This document shows, piece after piece, positions 45,345-56,693 of a stretch of 64,000 nucleotides of DNA. Every line of letters starts with the position of its first letter. The stretch's first letter is position 1. The translations under genes and the position numbers were made by a program. Source of the stretch: Luteibacter sp. OK325 (GTDB taxonomy: Bacteria; Pseudomonadota; Gammaproteobacteria; Xanthomonadales; Rhodanobacteraceae); the NCBI RefSeq assembly GCF_003050935.1, contig NZ_QAOX01000003.1:1-64000 (forward strand), written 5' to 3'. The notes beneath the pieces were generated by a model, which worked only from the letters and a program-made list of their open reading frames with translations, was not told the origin of the DNA and searched no databases.

Positions 45345-47189
45345 TCAGCGGCCGCGAAGGAACAGGCGATCCAGCTCACCGAGCGATAACTGTACCCAGG
45401 TTGGACGGCCGTGGTTGCATTGCCCCGATCGCTCGGTGGCTTCCATTTCCCGCAGCAGCGCATTCATCTCGGGAATACCCAGGCGGCGGCCAGCCCTTAC
45501 CGAACCATGGCAGGCCATGGTCGAGAGCAATTCGTTTTCCAGCTCTTCGAGGCGGCGCGAGCTACCGTGCTGGGCCAGTTCGCCGAGCACATCGCGGGTG
45601 AGCTGGGCCACGTCGGCACCTTCCAGCAGCGACGGAATACGACGCACCACAACCCCTGACGGCCCGCTGCGCGACAGCTCCAGACCCCATGCCGCGAGCG
45701 CATCGGCATGCTCTTCCGCCGCCGCCGCTTCGCGGGCGCTGACGGCGATCGACAGGGGCACGAGCATCATCTGCGAACGCAGGCTGGCGGTGACGCGGCC
45801 GTTCTTCAGCTTTTCGTAGGTAATGCGTTCGTGCGCCGCGTGCATGTCGACCAGCACCAGGCCGTGCTCGTTCTCGGCGAGCACGTAGATGTTCTTGAGT
45901 TGGGCGATCGCATAACCCAGTGGCGGCACGTCGCTGCCGGCGTCCGGGTCGGCACCGACAGGCGCAGACCATGTGCCGGACGGGCGCGGCGCAGTGGAGG
46001 AGCCGAACAGCGTCGCGTAACCGGCCAGCGGCTCGTCGCGTACACCCAGGCTCAACCGTGACTGGCTGGCCGACTGCGGCCATGAGGTCGTGACGGGAGA
46101 CATCGATGAGGCTGCCACCGGATAAGCGCCACTGGCACTGGCACTGGCCATGGGAAACGCGGAGTCGACGGCGGGCGACGCAGCACCGGCGCGGGTCTGC
46201 GCCAGCGCCTCGTGCAGGGTGCGGAACAGGAAGTCATGGATCAGGCGCTGCTCGCGAAAACGTACTTCGCTCTTCGCCGGATGCACGTTCACGTCGACGC
46301 CGACGGGGTCGAGCTGAAGGAACAGGACGAACACCGGATGGCGACCATGGAACAAGACGTCCGAGTAAGCCTGGCGAACGGCATGCGCGACGATGCGATC
46401 GCGCACCAGGCGCCCGTTGACGTAGAAATACTGCTGGTCGGCCTGCGACCGCGACGCGGTCGGAAGTCCGACCCAGCCCGAAAGGCGCAAGCCGGCGGCT
46501 TCGTGCTCGACGCGCAGGGACTGCCCCGGAAAGTCGGGGCCAAGCACCTCGGCGACGCGAGCCAGCGCGGCGTTCTCGTCGCGTGCCGGCTTCAGCAGGC
46601 GCACGGGTTTGCCGTTGTGGGTAAGGCGGATGTCGACGCCCTCGCGAGCCAGCGCCAGCGACTTGAGCAGGTCGTCGATGTGCGCGAACTCGGTGCGCTC
46701 CGCGCGAAGGAATTTGCGCCGGGCCGGTACGTTGTAGAACAGGTCGCGCACTTCGATCGTGGTGCCGGGCGGATGCTGCGCCGGACGCGCCTCCTGGAGG
46801 CGACCGCCATCGACCTCGATGCGCCATGCCGCGTCCTCGCCCTGGTGCCTCGAGGTCAACGAAAAGCGTGCCACTGACGATACCGACGCCAGTGCCTCGC
46901 CACGAAAACCCATGCTGGCCACGCGCTCGAGGTCGTCGAAGCTACCGATCTTGCTCGTCGCGTGCGAAGCCACGGCCAGGGCGAGTTCGTCGCGCGGAAT
47001 GCCGCCACCGTCGTCGCGCACGCGTATCAATCGGGTGCCGCCCTGCTCGATGTCCACCTCGATACGGCGGGCACCGGCGTCGATGCTGTTCTCGACGAGC
47101 TCCTTCACCACGGAGGCGGGACGCTCGATCACTTCGCCGGCGGCGATCTGGTTGATCAGCTCGGGCGGCAGGGGACGAATGCTGGGCAT
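45345..47189 (-). CDS. mutL: DNA mismatch repair protein MutL
   Basis: A 614-residue GHKL ATPase that links MutS mismatch recognition to strand incision. N-terminal motifs: '[21 protein letters not shown]', 'DDGGGI', 'SHATSKI' and 'GFRGEAL' (ATP lid). A variable Ser/Ala/Pro-rich linker (about 340-425) leads to the C-terminal dimerisation domain, ending '[23 protein letters not shown]'. The start at 47189 gives the canonical '[19 protein letters not shown]'-type N-terminus. It is downstream of the amidase gene by 70 bases, the common amiC-mutL order in gammaproteobacteria. Confidence 0.96.
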   Translation of the reverse strand: MPSIRPLPPELINQIAAGEVIERPASVVKELVENSIDAGARRIEVDIEQGGTRLIRVRDDGGGIPRDELALAVASHATSKIGSFDDLERVASMGFRGEALASVSSVARFSLTSRHQGEDAAWRIEVDGGRLQEARPAQHPPGTTIEVRDLFYNVPARRKFLRAERTEFAHIDDLLKSLALAREGVDIRLTHNGKPVRLLKPARDENAALARVAEVLGPDFPGQSLRVEHEAAGLRLSGWVGLPTASRSQADQQYFYVNGRLVRDRIVAHAVRQAYSDVLFHGRHPVFVLFLQLDPVGVDVNVHPAKSEVRFREQRLIHDFLFRTLHEALAQTRAGAASPAVDSAFPMASASASGAYPVAASSMSPVTTSWPQSASQSRLSLGVRDEPLAGYATLFGSSTAPRPSGTWSAPVGADPDAGSDVPPLGYAIAQLKNIYVLAENEHGLVLVDMHAAHERITYEKLKNGRVTASLRSQMMLVPLSIAVSAREAAAAEEHADALAAWGLELSRSGPSGVVVRRIPSLLEGADVAQLTRDVLGELAQHGSSRRLEELENELLSTMACHGSVRAGRRLGIPEMNALLREMEATERSGQCNHGRPTWVQLSLGELDRLFLRGR

Positions 47190-47259
47190 GGGCGGTACGA
47201 CCTGACGTGCTTTCAGGTCGAAAGGATAGCCCAAGGCCTCGCCAACTGCCGAACCACGC

Positions 47260-48903
47260 TCAGCCCGACGGAATCACCATGACCGCGCCGATGCGGACGT
47301 TGTCGTCATTCATCTTGTTGGCCATCTTCAGCGCGCCGACCGAAACGCCGTACTGGCTGGCGATGCCGGTAAGCGTCTCACCGCGATTGACCCGGTGAAG
47401 GTCGCGGACGTTGTCGTCGGCGCGACCGCTCGAGACCTTCGCCGACGGTGACGTTGCCGGCGTATCGGCCTTGGCGAGGGTCTTTTTCGGCGGCGGGACG
47501 CGGGTAGCGGCCTTTACCGCGTCCGGGGCGACCGCACTCGAATCGCTTGCCGCGGCAGGCGCCGCCGATGCGGAAGCAGCCGTGCTGGCCAGCGAGGTAC
47601 CGTTTCGGCGGGCGGCCTGGGCGGCAAACCACGTGCCCGGCGGCGGCATGGACTCGAAATAGTTGCGCACGCCACCCAGCACGGCGATAGCCAGTTCACG
47701 GCGGTGCCCGTCGTCGCGCAGGCGGGTTTCTTCCGCCGGATTGGTGATGAACGCCGTCTCGACCAGGATCGAGGGTACGTCCGGCGAACGCAGCACGACG
47801 AAGTTGGCGCGCTCGACATAGCCGCGATGGGTCGGACCCAGGCGGCCGAGGGCCTTGAGCACGTTACCGGCGATGGATTCACTGGCCTGCATGGCATAGC
47901 CCTGCTGCAGGTCCAACAGGACTGCAGCCAGGCTGTCGTCCTTGTCGTCGAGCGACACGCCACCGACCAGATCGGCGCGGTTTTCGCGATCGGCCAGCCA
48001 GCGCGAGGCCTCGCTGGTCTTCCCTCGCGGCGACAGGACCCAGACGGAGGAACCCTTGGCATCGCCGTTCTTGAAGGCATCGGCATGAATGGAAACGAAC
48101 ATGTCCGCGTTGTGCTCGCGGGCGATCTCGTAGCGCCGCTTCAACGGAATGAAGTAGTCGCCGTTGCGCGTGAGCACGGCCTGCATACCGGGCTGGCGAT
48201 TGATCTGGTCGGCCAGCTCGCGGGCCACCTGGAGGGTGACGTCCTTCTCGCGCAGACCGGTCGCACCTCTCGCGCCAGGATCTTCACCGCCGTGACCGGC
48301 GTCGATGGCGACGACCACCTTGCGCTCGCCCGTCGGCAGCATGGGCGGCTTTCCGGCCGGCACGGACTTGCCGCGCGAACCCCGGGACCCGCGGGTCGGC
48401 GCCGGTATCGGCGCCTCGGTTTCCGCGTCTGCAGCGGCCACAGCCATCGAAGGTGAATCGTTGTCGGTGGACGGTGGCGGATTGTCGCCCGGGTCGCTCT
48501 GTCCGCCCGGATAAAGATCCAGCACCAGTCGGTAGCCGTAATCGCCGGCAGGCTTGAGCAGGAAGCTCTTCGGCTTGGCCTTCGGATCGACTGTCGCGAC
48601 CATGCGCGCCGAGCCGCCCTGCTTGCTCACGGTCATCGACTTGAACAGGCCCTGCCCGCCCGGCGCCGCGAAATCACCTGTCACCGAGCTGCTCGCGATG
48701 TCCAGCACGACACTACCGGGCACGTCGCCCTGCGACATCTTGTAGGAGGCCGGCCCGGAAAGATCGAACACCACGCGCGTGTATTCAGGCCCCGCCCAGG
48801 CGCGGGCCGCTTTCACGTCGGCGGCCGAGGCGGAGGCAGCAGTGAACGTCGCGACGGCGGTCACGCACGCAAGGAGGCCAAGTTTGATAGTCATTCCCCT
48901 CAT
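47260..48903 (-). CDS. N-acetylmuramoyl-L-alanine amidase (AmiC/AmiB type) with LysM
   Basis: A 547-residue periplasmic murein hydrolase for daughter-cell separation. Signal peptide (to about residue 27), AMIN domain (about 28-130), Pro/Ser linker, amidase_3 catalytic domain (about 190-415) with zinc ligands in '[13 protein letters not shown]', '[19 protein letters not shown]' and Glu in '[10 protein letters not shown]', then an Ala/Ser-rich linker and a C-terminal LysM ('[19 protein letters not shown]'). Starts at 48903 and 48894 are both plausible. It lies downstream of nothing obvious: a 181-base non-coding gap separates it from tsaE. Confidence 0.93.
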   Translation of the reverse strand: MRGMTIKLGLLACVTAVATFTAASASAADVKAARAWAGPEYTRVVFDLSGPASYKMSQGDVPGSVVLDIASSSVTGDFAAPGGQGLFKSMTVSKQGGSARMVATVDPKAKPKSFLLKPAGDYGYRLVLDLYPGGQSDPGDNPPPSTDNDSPSMAVAAADAETEAPIPAPTRGSRGSRGKSVPAGKPPMLPTGERKVVVAIDAGHGGEDPGARGATGLREKDVTLQVARELADQINRQPGMQAVLTRNGDYFIPLKRRYEIAREHNADMFVSIHADAFKNGDAKGSSVWVLSPRGKTSEASRWLADRENRADLVGGVSLDDKDDSLAAVLLDLQQGYAMQASESIAGNVLKALGRLGPTHRGYVERANFVVLRSPDVPSILVETAFITNPAEETRLRDDGHRRELAIAVLGGVRNYFESMPPPGTWFAAQAARRNGTSLASTAASASAAPAAASDSSAVAPDAVKAATRVPPPKKTLAKADTPATSPSAKVSSGRADDNVRDLHRVNRGETLTGIASQYGVSVGALKMANKMNDDNVRIGAVMVIPSG

Positions 48904-49084
48904 ACGGCCCGGATTGAACTGCAAGCGCCCGACGAATGCAAGATGTTTTCCCTTGTTAATCCATAACCTGCGAACACTTCGTCAACTGACGTACAGGAAT
49001 GTGATGCAACCGACGGCCGCGCGGGCGAAGAATCACCCGTATTTTCAGGGGCGAACCGCGTCACAAGGGGGAATGGGAGGCCGT

Positions 49085-49564
49085 TTACAGCTGCCGCGAT
49101 GGGCCAGCGGCAAGGGAGGCCACGACGCGTTCGCCAAGTGGCGATTTCGGCGCCAGCCGAACGGCCCTGCCCGATTTTTCGTGGCGAAAGCTCAGCGCCA
49201 TATCCACGGGCGGCAAGGCGCCCGCCCCCCGTTCCGGCCACTCTACCAGGACGATCGCCCCCGGCTCGGCAAGGCTGTCCAGGCCCAGCCACTCCAGCTC
49301 GCCCGGGTCGGCGATGCGATAGAGGTCCAGATGGAAGGCCTGGCGTTCACCAATCTCGTAGCCCTCGACAAGGCTGTACGTCGGGCTCTTGACCCGTTCA
49401 CCAACCCCGAGAGCTTGAAGAAAGGCCCGGGCGAACGTGGTCTTGCCCGCGCCGAGGTCGCCGTAGAGAAACGCCACCAGCCCATTGGGCAGGGCCTTGG
49501 CAAGGCGACGGCCCAGCGCCATGGTGGCTTCCTCGTCCGCGAGGAACAGCTCGATGTCGTTCAT
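49085..49564 (-). CDS. tsaE: tRNA threonylcarbamoyladenosine ATPase TsaE
   Basis: A 159-residue P-loop ATPase needed for the t6A37 modification of ANN-decoding tRNAs, acting with TsaB, TsaC and TsaD. Walker A 'YGDLGAGKTTFARAFLQALG', 'VKSPTYSLVEGYE', and 'FHLDLYRIADPGELEWLGLD' are the standard TsaE blocks. The start overlaps the nnrDE stop (ATGA), the usual neighbourhood (nnr-tsaE-ami-mutL). Confidence 0.95.
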   Translation of the reverse strand: MNDIELFLADEEATMALGRRLAKALPNGLVAFLYGDLGAGKTTFARAFLQALGVGERVKSPTYSLVEGYEIGERQAFHLDLYRIADPGELEWLGLDSLAEPGAIVLVEWPERGAGALPPVDMALSFRHEKSGRAVRLAPKSPLGERVVASLAAGPSRQL

Positions 49565-51033
49565 GCGTCGAGCCCATTGACGAGACGACGAAGCGGCTCG
49601 AGCAGGTCACCGGCAAGCAGCCCGCGCTCGCCGTCCCGCGCAGCGACATCGCCAGCACGCGCGTGCAACCCCACACCAAGGCACGCTGCCTCGTAGGCAT
49701 CGCAGCCCTGGCCCAGCAGTGCAGCGATGATGCCCGTCAGCGTATCGCCCATACCGCCGCTGGCCATGCCCGGATTGCCCCAGGGGCAGACGGCGACCTC
49801 GCCCGCAGGCGACGCGATCAGGCTGCCATTGCCTTTGAGCACCACGACCGCCTGAAAGCGCCGGGCCATGTCGCGCACGGCGGCGAAGCGGTCTGCCTGC
49901 ACCGCCTTTGTGTCGATACCGAGCAGGCGCCCTGCCTCGCCCGGATGCGGCGTGAGCACGATCGTCCCGGGCAACGCGCGCTCCTGGGTATGCAGCAGGT
50001 TGAGGCCGTCGGCGTCGAGCACGGTCGGCAGGCCGGCATCGAGCGCCGTCGTCCACAGGGCATGGCCCCAGGCGGCCTGCCCGAGACCGGGACCCAGGGC
50101 GACCACCGATGCCTTTTCCAGCATGGGCTGCAAGGCCTGCGGGCCATTCACGCCATGCGCCATCAGTTCCGGGCGCGCCGCATTCATCGCCAGCACGTTC
50201 TCCTCGCGCGTGGCCACGCTGACCAATCCCGCGCCTGTACGCAGCGCGGCTTCGGCGGCCATGCGTACGGCGCCACCGGTGCCATGATCGCCGCCGATGG
50301 CGAGCACGTGGCCATTCGTGCCCTTGTTCGACTCGCGCGGCCGGGACGGCAGGTGCCCGGCAAGCAACAGGTGCGCGTCGGGGGTGTCGAATAGCGAATC
50401 CGGCAGTCCGAGGCTGTGGAGTTCGATATCGCCGGCAACTTCGCAGTGAAACGTGTGCAGGCCGCGCTTGTTCACGATGAAGGTCGCTGTCGCTGTGGCG
50501 CGTACGGCCACGCCGGGCGTCGCACCCGTGTCGGCGGACAGCCCCGAGGGAATATCGAGCGCGAGGATCGGTGCTCCGGCGGCGTTCATGGCCTCGATCG
50601 CGTCACGCGCCTGGCCATCGGGCGCCCGGTTCAGACCAGTGCCATAGATCGCGTCGACGATGACGTCCGGCGGGAGAAGCCTGGTCCCATCGGCGAGGGA
50701 GCTCAGCGTGCCACCGGCGGCAAGGAAGGCGTCGCGAGCCTGCGAGGCGTCGCTGCCATGGGGCTCGCCCAGGGCGATCAGGTCGACGGACAGCCCGGCC
50801 ACGAGTGCGTCGCGGGCAACCAGGTAGCCATCGCCGCCGTTGTTGCCGGCACCGCAGACCACCCGCACCCGCCCGGCTCCGGGCCAGCGTCGGCGGAGCA
50901 TGGCGAAGGCCGCCGCAGCCGCACGTGTCATCAGCTCGAAGCCGGGGATGCCAAGTTCCGCGGTCGCGCGCTGGTCGATGGCCCGGGCCTGTGCCGACGT
51001 GAAGAGAGCGATGCCGAGATGGGGTGCGGTCAT
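49561..51033 (-). CDS. nnr: bifunctional NAD(P)H-hydrate epimerase/dehydratase
   Basis: A 490-residue repair enzyme for hydrated NAD(P)H. The N-terminal epimerase domain (about 1-215) holds 'VVCGAGNNGGDGYLVARDAL'; the C-terminal ADP-dependent dehydratase domain (about 225-490) holds 'IGGDHGTGGAVRMAAEAALR', 'ALGPGLGQAAWG', 'TPHPGEAGRLLG' and 'NPGMASGGMGDTLTGIIAALL'. The start at 51033 was chosen because upstream codons overlap the divergent promoter region; the ribosome-binding site is weak. Divergent from queG across 35 bases. Confidence 0.95.
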   Translation of the reverse strand: MTAPHLGIALFTSAQARAIDQRATAELGIPGFELMTRAAAAAFAMLRRRWPGAGRVRVVCGAGNNGGDGYLVARDALVAGLSVDLIALGEPHGSDASQARDAFLAAGGTLSSLADGTRLLPPDVIVDAIYGTGLNRAPDGQARDAIEAMNAAGAPILALDIPSGLSADTGATPGVAVRATATATFIVNKRGLHTFHCEVAGDIELHSLGLPDSLFDTPDAHLLLAGHLPSRPRESNKGTNGHVLAIGGDHGTGGAVRMAAEAALRTGAGLVSVATREENVLAMNAARPELMAHGVNGPQALQPMLEKASVVALGPGLGQAAWGHALWTTALDAGLPTVLDADGLNLLHTQERALPGTIVLTPHPGEAGRLLGIDTKAVQADRFAAVRDMARRFQAVVVLKGNGSLIASPAGEVAVCPWGNPGMASGGMGDTLTGIIAALLGQGCDAYEAACLGVGLHARAGDVAARDGERGLLAGDLLEPLRRLVNGLDA

Positions 51034-51068
51034 CGGGGGATTATAGAAGGGGCAAGTAGAATGCACGT

Positions 51069-52145
51069 ATGTCCGCTTCTCCCGCCATCGACTACGTCGC
51101 CCTCGCCATCGATATCAAAGGGTGGGCGCGCGAACTCGGCTTCGCCGACGTCGGCATCTCCGGCACCGATCTTGGTCACGACGAGGCCTACCTGGAGCGC
51201 TGGCTGGCAGACGGCCATCACGGCGAAATGGAATACATGGCCCGTCACGGCACACGCCGCAGCCGCCCCGCCGAACTCGAACCCGGCACGCTGCGCGTCG
51301 TCTCCGTACGCATGGACTACATTCCCCCCGGCACCGCGAATGCATGGGACGTGATCAACGACGGTGATAAGGCTTATGTGGCGCGTTACGCCCTCGGTCG
51401 CGACTATCACAAGGTCATGCGCCATCGGCTGCAGAAGCTGGCGGAAAAGATAGGCGAGCGCATAGGCGACTTCGGCTACCGCGCCTATGTCGACTCCGCA
51501 CCGGTGCTCGAAAAGGCCCTGGCGCGTAACGCCGGCCTCGGGTGGATCGGCAAACATACCGTCGTGATCAACAAGCGCGCCGGCTCATATTTCTTCCTCG
51601 GCGAGCTCTATACGGATCTTCCCCTGCCGGTGGACCAGCCCGCTACGGCGCACTGCGGCAGCTGCCGCCGGTGCATCGACATCTGCCCGACACAGGCGAT
51701 CGTCGCGCCTTACCGCCTCGACGCGCGCAAGTGCATCGCCTACCTCACCATCGAGCTCAAGGGCAGCATCCCCGAAGAACTGCGCGCACCTATCGGCAAC
51801 CGGGTCTTCGGCTGCGACGACTGCCAGCTGATCTGTCCCTGGAACAAATTCGCCCAGGAAGCTACCGAACCCGACTTCGCCCCACGCCACAGCCTCGATG
51901 GCCCGAAGCTCGTGGACCTCTTCGCGTGGAGCGAAGCGGAATTCCTCTCCCGTACCGAGGGCATGGCGATCCGCCGCACAGGATACGAAGGCTGGCTGCG
52001 CAATCTCGCCGTGGGTTTGGGTAACGCGCCGACGAGTGACGAAATCCTCGCTGCGCTGGAAGCACGCGCGGATGATCCGTCGGAGGTCGTGCGCGAACAC
52101 GTGGCGTGGGCTCGCGCGCAACATGCGACACGACTTGTTCCTTGA
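51069..52145 (+). CDS. queG: epoxyqueuosine reductase QueG
   Basis: A 358-residue cobalamin-dependent iron-sulfur enzyme for the last step of queuosine formation in tRNA. Two [4Fe-4S] motifs are visible: 'CGSCRRCIDICPTQAI' and 'CDDCQLICPWNKFA'. Upstream are 'LGFADVGISG', 'YALGRDYHKVMRHRL' and 'GWIGKHTVVINKRAGSYFFLGE', all typical. The C-terminal HEAT-like part is short. The start at 51069 has only a weak ribosome-binding site. A composite repeat element follows. Confidence 0.95.
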   Translation: MSASPAIDYVALAIDIKGWARELGFADVGISGTDLGHDEAYLERWLADGHHGEMEYMARHGTRRSRPAELEPGTLRVVSVRMDYIPPGTANAWDVINDGDKAYVARYALGRDYHKVMRHRLQKLAEKIGERIGDFGYRAYVDSAPVLEKALARNAGLGWIGKHTVVINKRAGSYFFLGELYTDLPLPVDQPATAHCGSCRRCIDICPTQAIVAPYRLDARKCIAYLTIELKGSIPEELRAPIGNRVFGCDDCQLICPWNKFAQEATEPDFAPRHSLDGPKLVDLFAWSEAEFLSRTEGMAIRRTGYEGWLRNLAVGLGNAPTSDEILAALEARADDPSEVVREHVAWARAQHATRLVP

Positions 52146-52220
52146 TCCGCGCCTGCGGGGCAAAAAATGGTTCATCGCGGAGTCCCGGGGACGCCGAAGG
52201 CTTACGCCACGGCGAGCGCG

Positions 52221-52345
52221 GACGTAGCGGCGCAGAGTCTTCGGTGACGTAGCGGCGCAGAGCCTTCGGTGACGTAGCAGCGCAGAGCCTTCGGTGACGT
52301 AGCAGCGCAGAGCCTTCGGTGACGTAGCAGCGCAGAGCCTTCGGT
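52221..52345 (+). repeat. five 25-base tandem repeats at the left edge of copy 2
   Basis: Five head-to-tail units beginning GACGTAGC(A/G)GCGCAGAG and ending TTCGGT, differing at one or two bases. The last twelve bases of each unit are the outer end of unit L, so the array looks like expansion of the element's edge. Copy 1 has only one full and one shortened unit. Confidence 0.9.
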
Positions 52346-52476
52346 GCCCACCCTCGCTGCTCAGACAGTCCTCCGCGTTTCGTATCGGAAAGTCCGCTGC
52401 GCGGACCATGTTCTGTGTGGCCTACGGCCGCTCCACTTGTGCGGAACTCGCCTCGAGGGTGGGCACCGAAGGCTCT
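52334..52476 (+). repeat. unit L of composite element copy 2
   Basis: 143 bases with the same perfect 23-base terminal inverted repeat as unit L of copy 1 and a small number of internal changes. Confidence 0.88.
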
Positions 52477-52684
52477 CCCGAGCCCTGAGGTTCGCGTGGG
52501 TCGAGCCAAAGCGCGCGGCAGCATCGTCGGCCGGCACATCGGCACGCTGGCACAGGCGCGAGGAAGGTGTTCGGCAACCGGGTGCTAGCAACCGCGTCCG
52601 CATCGCCCCGGTGTTCCGGAAGCGGCCGGGGCCGACGACGGCACCATGCCACGGCTCGCCTTCCACCCAACCGTATCGTCGTGA

Positions 52685-52824
52685 GAGACCTTGGTGTCCA
52701 CCCTCGAGGCGAGTTCCGCACAAGTGGAGCGGCCGTAGGCCAAATAGATACATGGGCCGCGAAGCGGCCTTCCGATCCGAACGCGGAGGACTGTCTGAGC
52801 AGCGAGGGTGGGCACCAAGGTCTC
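52685..52824 (-). repeat. unit R of composite element copy 2
   Basis: 140 bases. Relative to unit R of copy 1 the outer bases GGCC...GGCC have become GACC...GGTC, a paired change that keeps the ends complementary; one mismatch remains in the 22-base terminal repeat. Confidence 0.88.
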
Positions 52825-52873
52825 CCCCGCGAGACGCCCAAGTGTAGAGAGCGATGGCGAAGCCGAGCCATGC

Positions 52874-52908
52874 GCGAGGTGCGAGGTGCGAGGTGCGAGG
52901 TGCGAGGT
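52874..52908 (+). repeat. five GCGAGGT heptamers
   Basis: Perfect tandem array (35 bases) against three units in copy 1. It lies directly beyond the terminator of the DAHP-synthase gene as read on the minus strand. Confidence 0.92.
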
Positions 52909-52914
52909 GCGAAC

Positions 52915-52942
52915 CAAAAAAAGCCCGGCACGAAGCCGGGCT
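52915..52942 (-). terminator. intrinsic terminator of the DAHP-synthase gene
   Basis: On the minus strand AGCCCGGC-TTCG(T)-GCCGGGCT is followed by seven T, 24 bases after the stop codon. Confidence 0.92.
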
Positions 52943-52965
52943 CGGTTGCAACATGTGAGCACCGA

Positions 52966-54339
<1,374 letters not shown>

Positions 54340-54382
54340 GACGGCGGTGCCTTCGTATATGCGCCTTGCACGGCGCGGGGAA

Positions 54383-54874
54383 TCAACGGACGGTGCGACG
54401 AATGGCCAAGAGAGCCCAGACGGTCAGCACGACGAACCAGAACAGCGTCCAGCCGGGCATGGGAATGCCGAGGACCGGTTCGATCTTCGCGCATTCGCCG
54501 GACCCAGTGAACGCCAGTTTGAGCATCTTCGTAAACGGAAACGCGTCAAACAGGTAGCCGAGGCCCGGCCCACAGGCCGGGACGTCCGCCGCGGGAAGCG
54601 ACTGCAGCCACAGATGCCTGCCTGCCGTAGCGATGCCCCAGAGTCCGCCCAGCGTGATCACGATGGCGTAGACAGCGCGAGCACCCGTCTTGCGAGGCGC
54701 ATGCAGGCCACCGATCAGGAAGAACAGACCCATGGTGCACACCGCGATGCGCTGGAAGATGCACAACGGACACGGATCCAGATGCATGACGTACTGCGCG
54801 TACAGCGCGAATGCCATGAGGGCCACACAGACAACGAAACCGGCAAGGTAGCGACCGCGGAACGAGAGGTTCAT
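54383..54874 (-). CDS. dsbB: disulfide bond formation protein DsbB
   Basis: A 163-residue inner-membrane protein with four hydrophobic segments that reoxidises DsbA and passes electrons to quinone. The cysteine pairs are in place: 'LDPCPLCIFQR' in the first periplasmic loop, and single cysteines in 'VPACGPGLGYL' and 'GSGECAKIEP' in the second. The start at 54874 lacks a strong ribosome-binding site. It lies 43 bases upstream of the DAHP-synthase gene on the same strand. Confidence 0.94.
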   Translation of the reverse strand: MNLSFRGRYLAGFVVCVALMAFALYAQYVMHLDPCPLCIFQRIAVCTMGLFFLIGGLHAPRKTGARAVYAIVITLGGLWGIATAGRHLWLQSLPAADVPACGPGLGYLFDAFPFTKMLKLAFTGSGECAKIEPVLGIPMPGWTLFWFVVLTVWALLAIRRTVR

Positions 54875-55019
54875 AGGGGCGATATGGGGTGGGGAACGCC
54901 CACGTTAACCCTTTGTGCACGTGCTTGTCAGCAACTGTGTAAAGTTTCTTTTGTAACCATGGATCAATGGCTTGCGTAAGAATTACCGCAAATCCCCGGT
55001 CGCCGTCCCGAAACGAAAA

Positions 55020-55047
55020 AACCCCGGCAGGTCGCCCTGCCGGGGTT
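55020..55047 (-). terminator. terminator of the alpha ribosomal operon
   Basis: AACCCCGGCAGG and CCTGCCGGGGTT-type arms with a 3-base loop, flanked by A's on the left (T run on the minus strand). It stands about 37 bases past the rplQ stop and could also work for transcripts from the left. Confidence 0.92.
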
Positions 55048-55083
55048 TCTTCGAATCAGCCCGTTAAGGCTTAATCAGCGTGC

Positions 55084-55470
55084 TTACTCGGCGTCGACCG
55101 CTTCGGTCTTGGCCGGGCGATCCACGAGTTCGACATACGCCATCGGCGCATGATCGCCGGGACGGAAGCCGCACTTGAGGATGCGCAGGTAGCCGCCGGG
55201 ACGCTCGCGGTAGCGAGGACCGAGCTCAACGAAGAGCTTGCCTACAGCCTCTTTGTCGCGCAGACGCGCGAAAGCGAGGCGGCGATTGGCAACGCCATCG
55301 GTCTTGGAGAGCGTGATGAGCGGCTCGGCGACGCGACGGAGTTCCTTCGCCTTCGGAAGGGTGGTGCGGATAAGCTCGTGCTTGATCAGCGACGAAGCCA
55401 TGTTCTTGAACATCGCTTCGCGGTGGCTGCTCGTGCGGTTGAGCTTGCGACCGGATTTCTGGTGGCGCAT
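55084..55470 (-). CDS. rplQ: 50S ribosomal protein L17
   Basis: A 128-residue protein with the L17 start '[23 protein letters not shown]'-type region and '[15 protein letters not shown]' end. It is the last gene of the alpha operon, but lies 208 bases after rpoA, an unusually long gap that holds a strong hairpin. Confidence 0.97.
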   Translation of the reverse strand: MRHQKSGRKLNRTSSHREAMFKNMASSLIKHELIRTTLPKAKELRRVAEPLITLSKTDGVANRRLAFARLRDKEAVGKLFVELGPRYRERPGGYLRILKCGFRPGDHAPMAYVELVDRPAKTEAVDAE

Positions 55471-55645
55471 GGCGTTTACTCTCTAGGTCTATTGTTAGGA
55501 AAAGCCGTCGGAATGAAGCGGCTTCCCGCGGTTGCCCGCTATTCGAGGCTGTCAAAACGCCCCGTTATTAAGAGCACGGTCTCTATGGACCGTTCTGGAC
55601 ATCCGGTGGAAATACGCGAGGTATCCGCCGGTTCTTGCAAAGGAT

Positions 55646-55672
55646 CGGGGCGATCGAAAAGCGATCGCCCCG
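55646..55672 (-). other. strong hairpin between rpoA and rplQ
   Basis: CGGGGCGATCG and CGATCGCCCCG form a perfect 11-bp stem with a 5-base loop, 7 bases after the rpoA stop. No T run follows, so it is more likely a processing or mRNA-stability structure than a full terminator. Confidence 0.7.
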
Positions 55673-55678
55673 TTTGAA

Positions 55679-56677
55679 TCAGCCCAGCTGCATACCGTGG
55701 GAAAGACCCGGCGGCGGCCAGTTTTCGAGCTTCATGCCGAGAGCGAGACCACGCCCGCCCAGCACATCCTTGATTTCCGTCAGCGACTTCTTGCCCAGGT
55801 TCGGCGTCTTCAACAGCTCGACTTCGGTCTTCTGGACCAGGTCGCCGATGTAGTAGATGCTTTCGGCCTTCAGGCAGTTCGCCGAACGGACCGTCAGTTC
55901 GAGATCGTCGATCGGACGCAGCAGGAGCGGATCGAACCCGCCCTTCTCCGCCTTGGTCGAATCGCTCTCGCGGCGCGAGAAATCGCCGAAAACCGACAGC
56001 TGATCGTTGATGATTTCAGCAGCCTTGCGGACAGCGTCTTCAGCACCGATCGTACCGTTCGTCTCGATATCCAGAACGAGCTTGTCGAGGTTGGTGCGCT
56101 GCTCGACACGAGCGGCGTCCACTTCGTAAGCCACGCGCAGGACCGGCGCGAACGATGCGTCGAGCTGCAGACGGCCGATCGGCCGCGTCTCGTCATCCGG
56201 ATGCTGGCGCGCGCTGGCCGGCTGGTAGCCGACGCCGCGACGCACCTTCAGACGCATGTTCAGTGCCACATCCTTGGTGAGGTGGCAGATCACGTGGTCC
56301 GGGTTGACGATTTCTACGGAATGGTCGACCGCGATGTCGCCTGCGGTGACCACGCCCTTGCCCTTCTTCGACAGCGTCAGGGTGACTTCGTCACCGCTGT
56401 GCTGACGGATGGCAACATCCTTGAGGTTGAGCAGGACTTCGATCACGTCCTCCTGCAGACCCTCAAGCGTGGTGTACTCGTGCAGCACGCCGTCGATTTC
56501 GACCTCGACGATGGCGCTGCCCGGGATCGAAGAGAGCAGCACGCGACGCAGCGCGTTGCCCAGGGTGTGACCAAAGCCACGCTCGAGCGGCTCGACCACC
56601 ACCTTAGCGCGGTTCGCTCCAAGCTGCTCGACGCTGAGGCCACGAGGCCGCAGCACACTAGTTGACGAAACTGCCAT
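55679..56677 (-). CDS. rpoA: DNA-directed RNA polymerase subunit alpha
   Basis: A 332-residue alpha subunit: N-terminal assembly domain ('[24 protein letters not shown]') to about residue 235, a linker, and the C-terminal domain ('[22 protein letters not shown]', '[14 protein letters not shown]') that contacts UP elements and activators. The usual length for gammaproteobacteria is about 329-333. Confidence 0.98.
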   Translation of the reverse strand: MAVSSTSVLRPRGLSVEQLGANRAKVVVEPLERGFGHTLGNALRRVLLSSIPGSAIVEVEIDGVLHEYTTLEGLQEDVIEVLLNLKDVAIRQHSGDEVTLTLSKKGKGVVTAGDIAVDHSVEIVNPDHVICHLTKDVALNMRLKVRRGVGYQPASARQHPDDETRPIGRLQLDASFAPVLRVAYEVDAARVEQRTNLDKLVLDIETNGTIGAEDAVRKAAEIINDQLSVFGDFSRRESDSTKAEKGGFDPLLLRPIDDLELTVRSANCLKAESIYYIGDLVQKTEVELLKTPNLGKKSLTEIKDVLGGRGLALGMKLENWPPPGLSHGMQLG

Positions 56678-56693
56678 GCAAGGCTCCGGTGAA

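Larger units (their letters stand above)
52221..52912. repeat. composite inverted-repeat element, copy 2
   Basis: Second copy of the element at 19770-20382, same orientation and order: five exact-length 25-base tandem repeats (52221-52345), unit L (52334-52476), a 208-base spacer, unit R (52685-52824), conserved tail and five GCGAGGT heptamers (52874-52908). The heptamer run touches the T-tract of the DAHP-synthase terminator. It sits between convergent queG and the DAHP-synthase gene; nothing else is seen in 52146-52914. Confidence 0.9.

Noticed and set aside
48904-49084. Possible small gene or RNA between the amidase gene and tsaE
   Set aside because: No convincing frame, hairpin with T run, or conserved motif was seen in this 181-base gap.
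52221-52345. Possible CRISPR array
   Set aside because: The 25-base units are head to tail without spacers, and no cas gene is present. The REP clusters likewise have no unique spacers of constant length.
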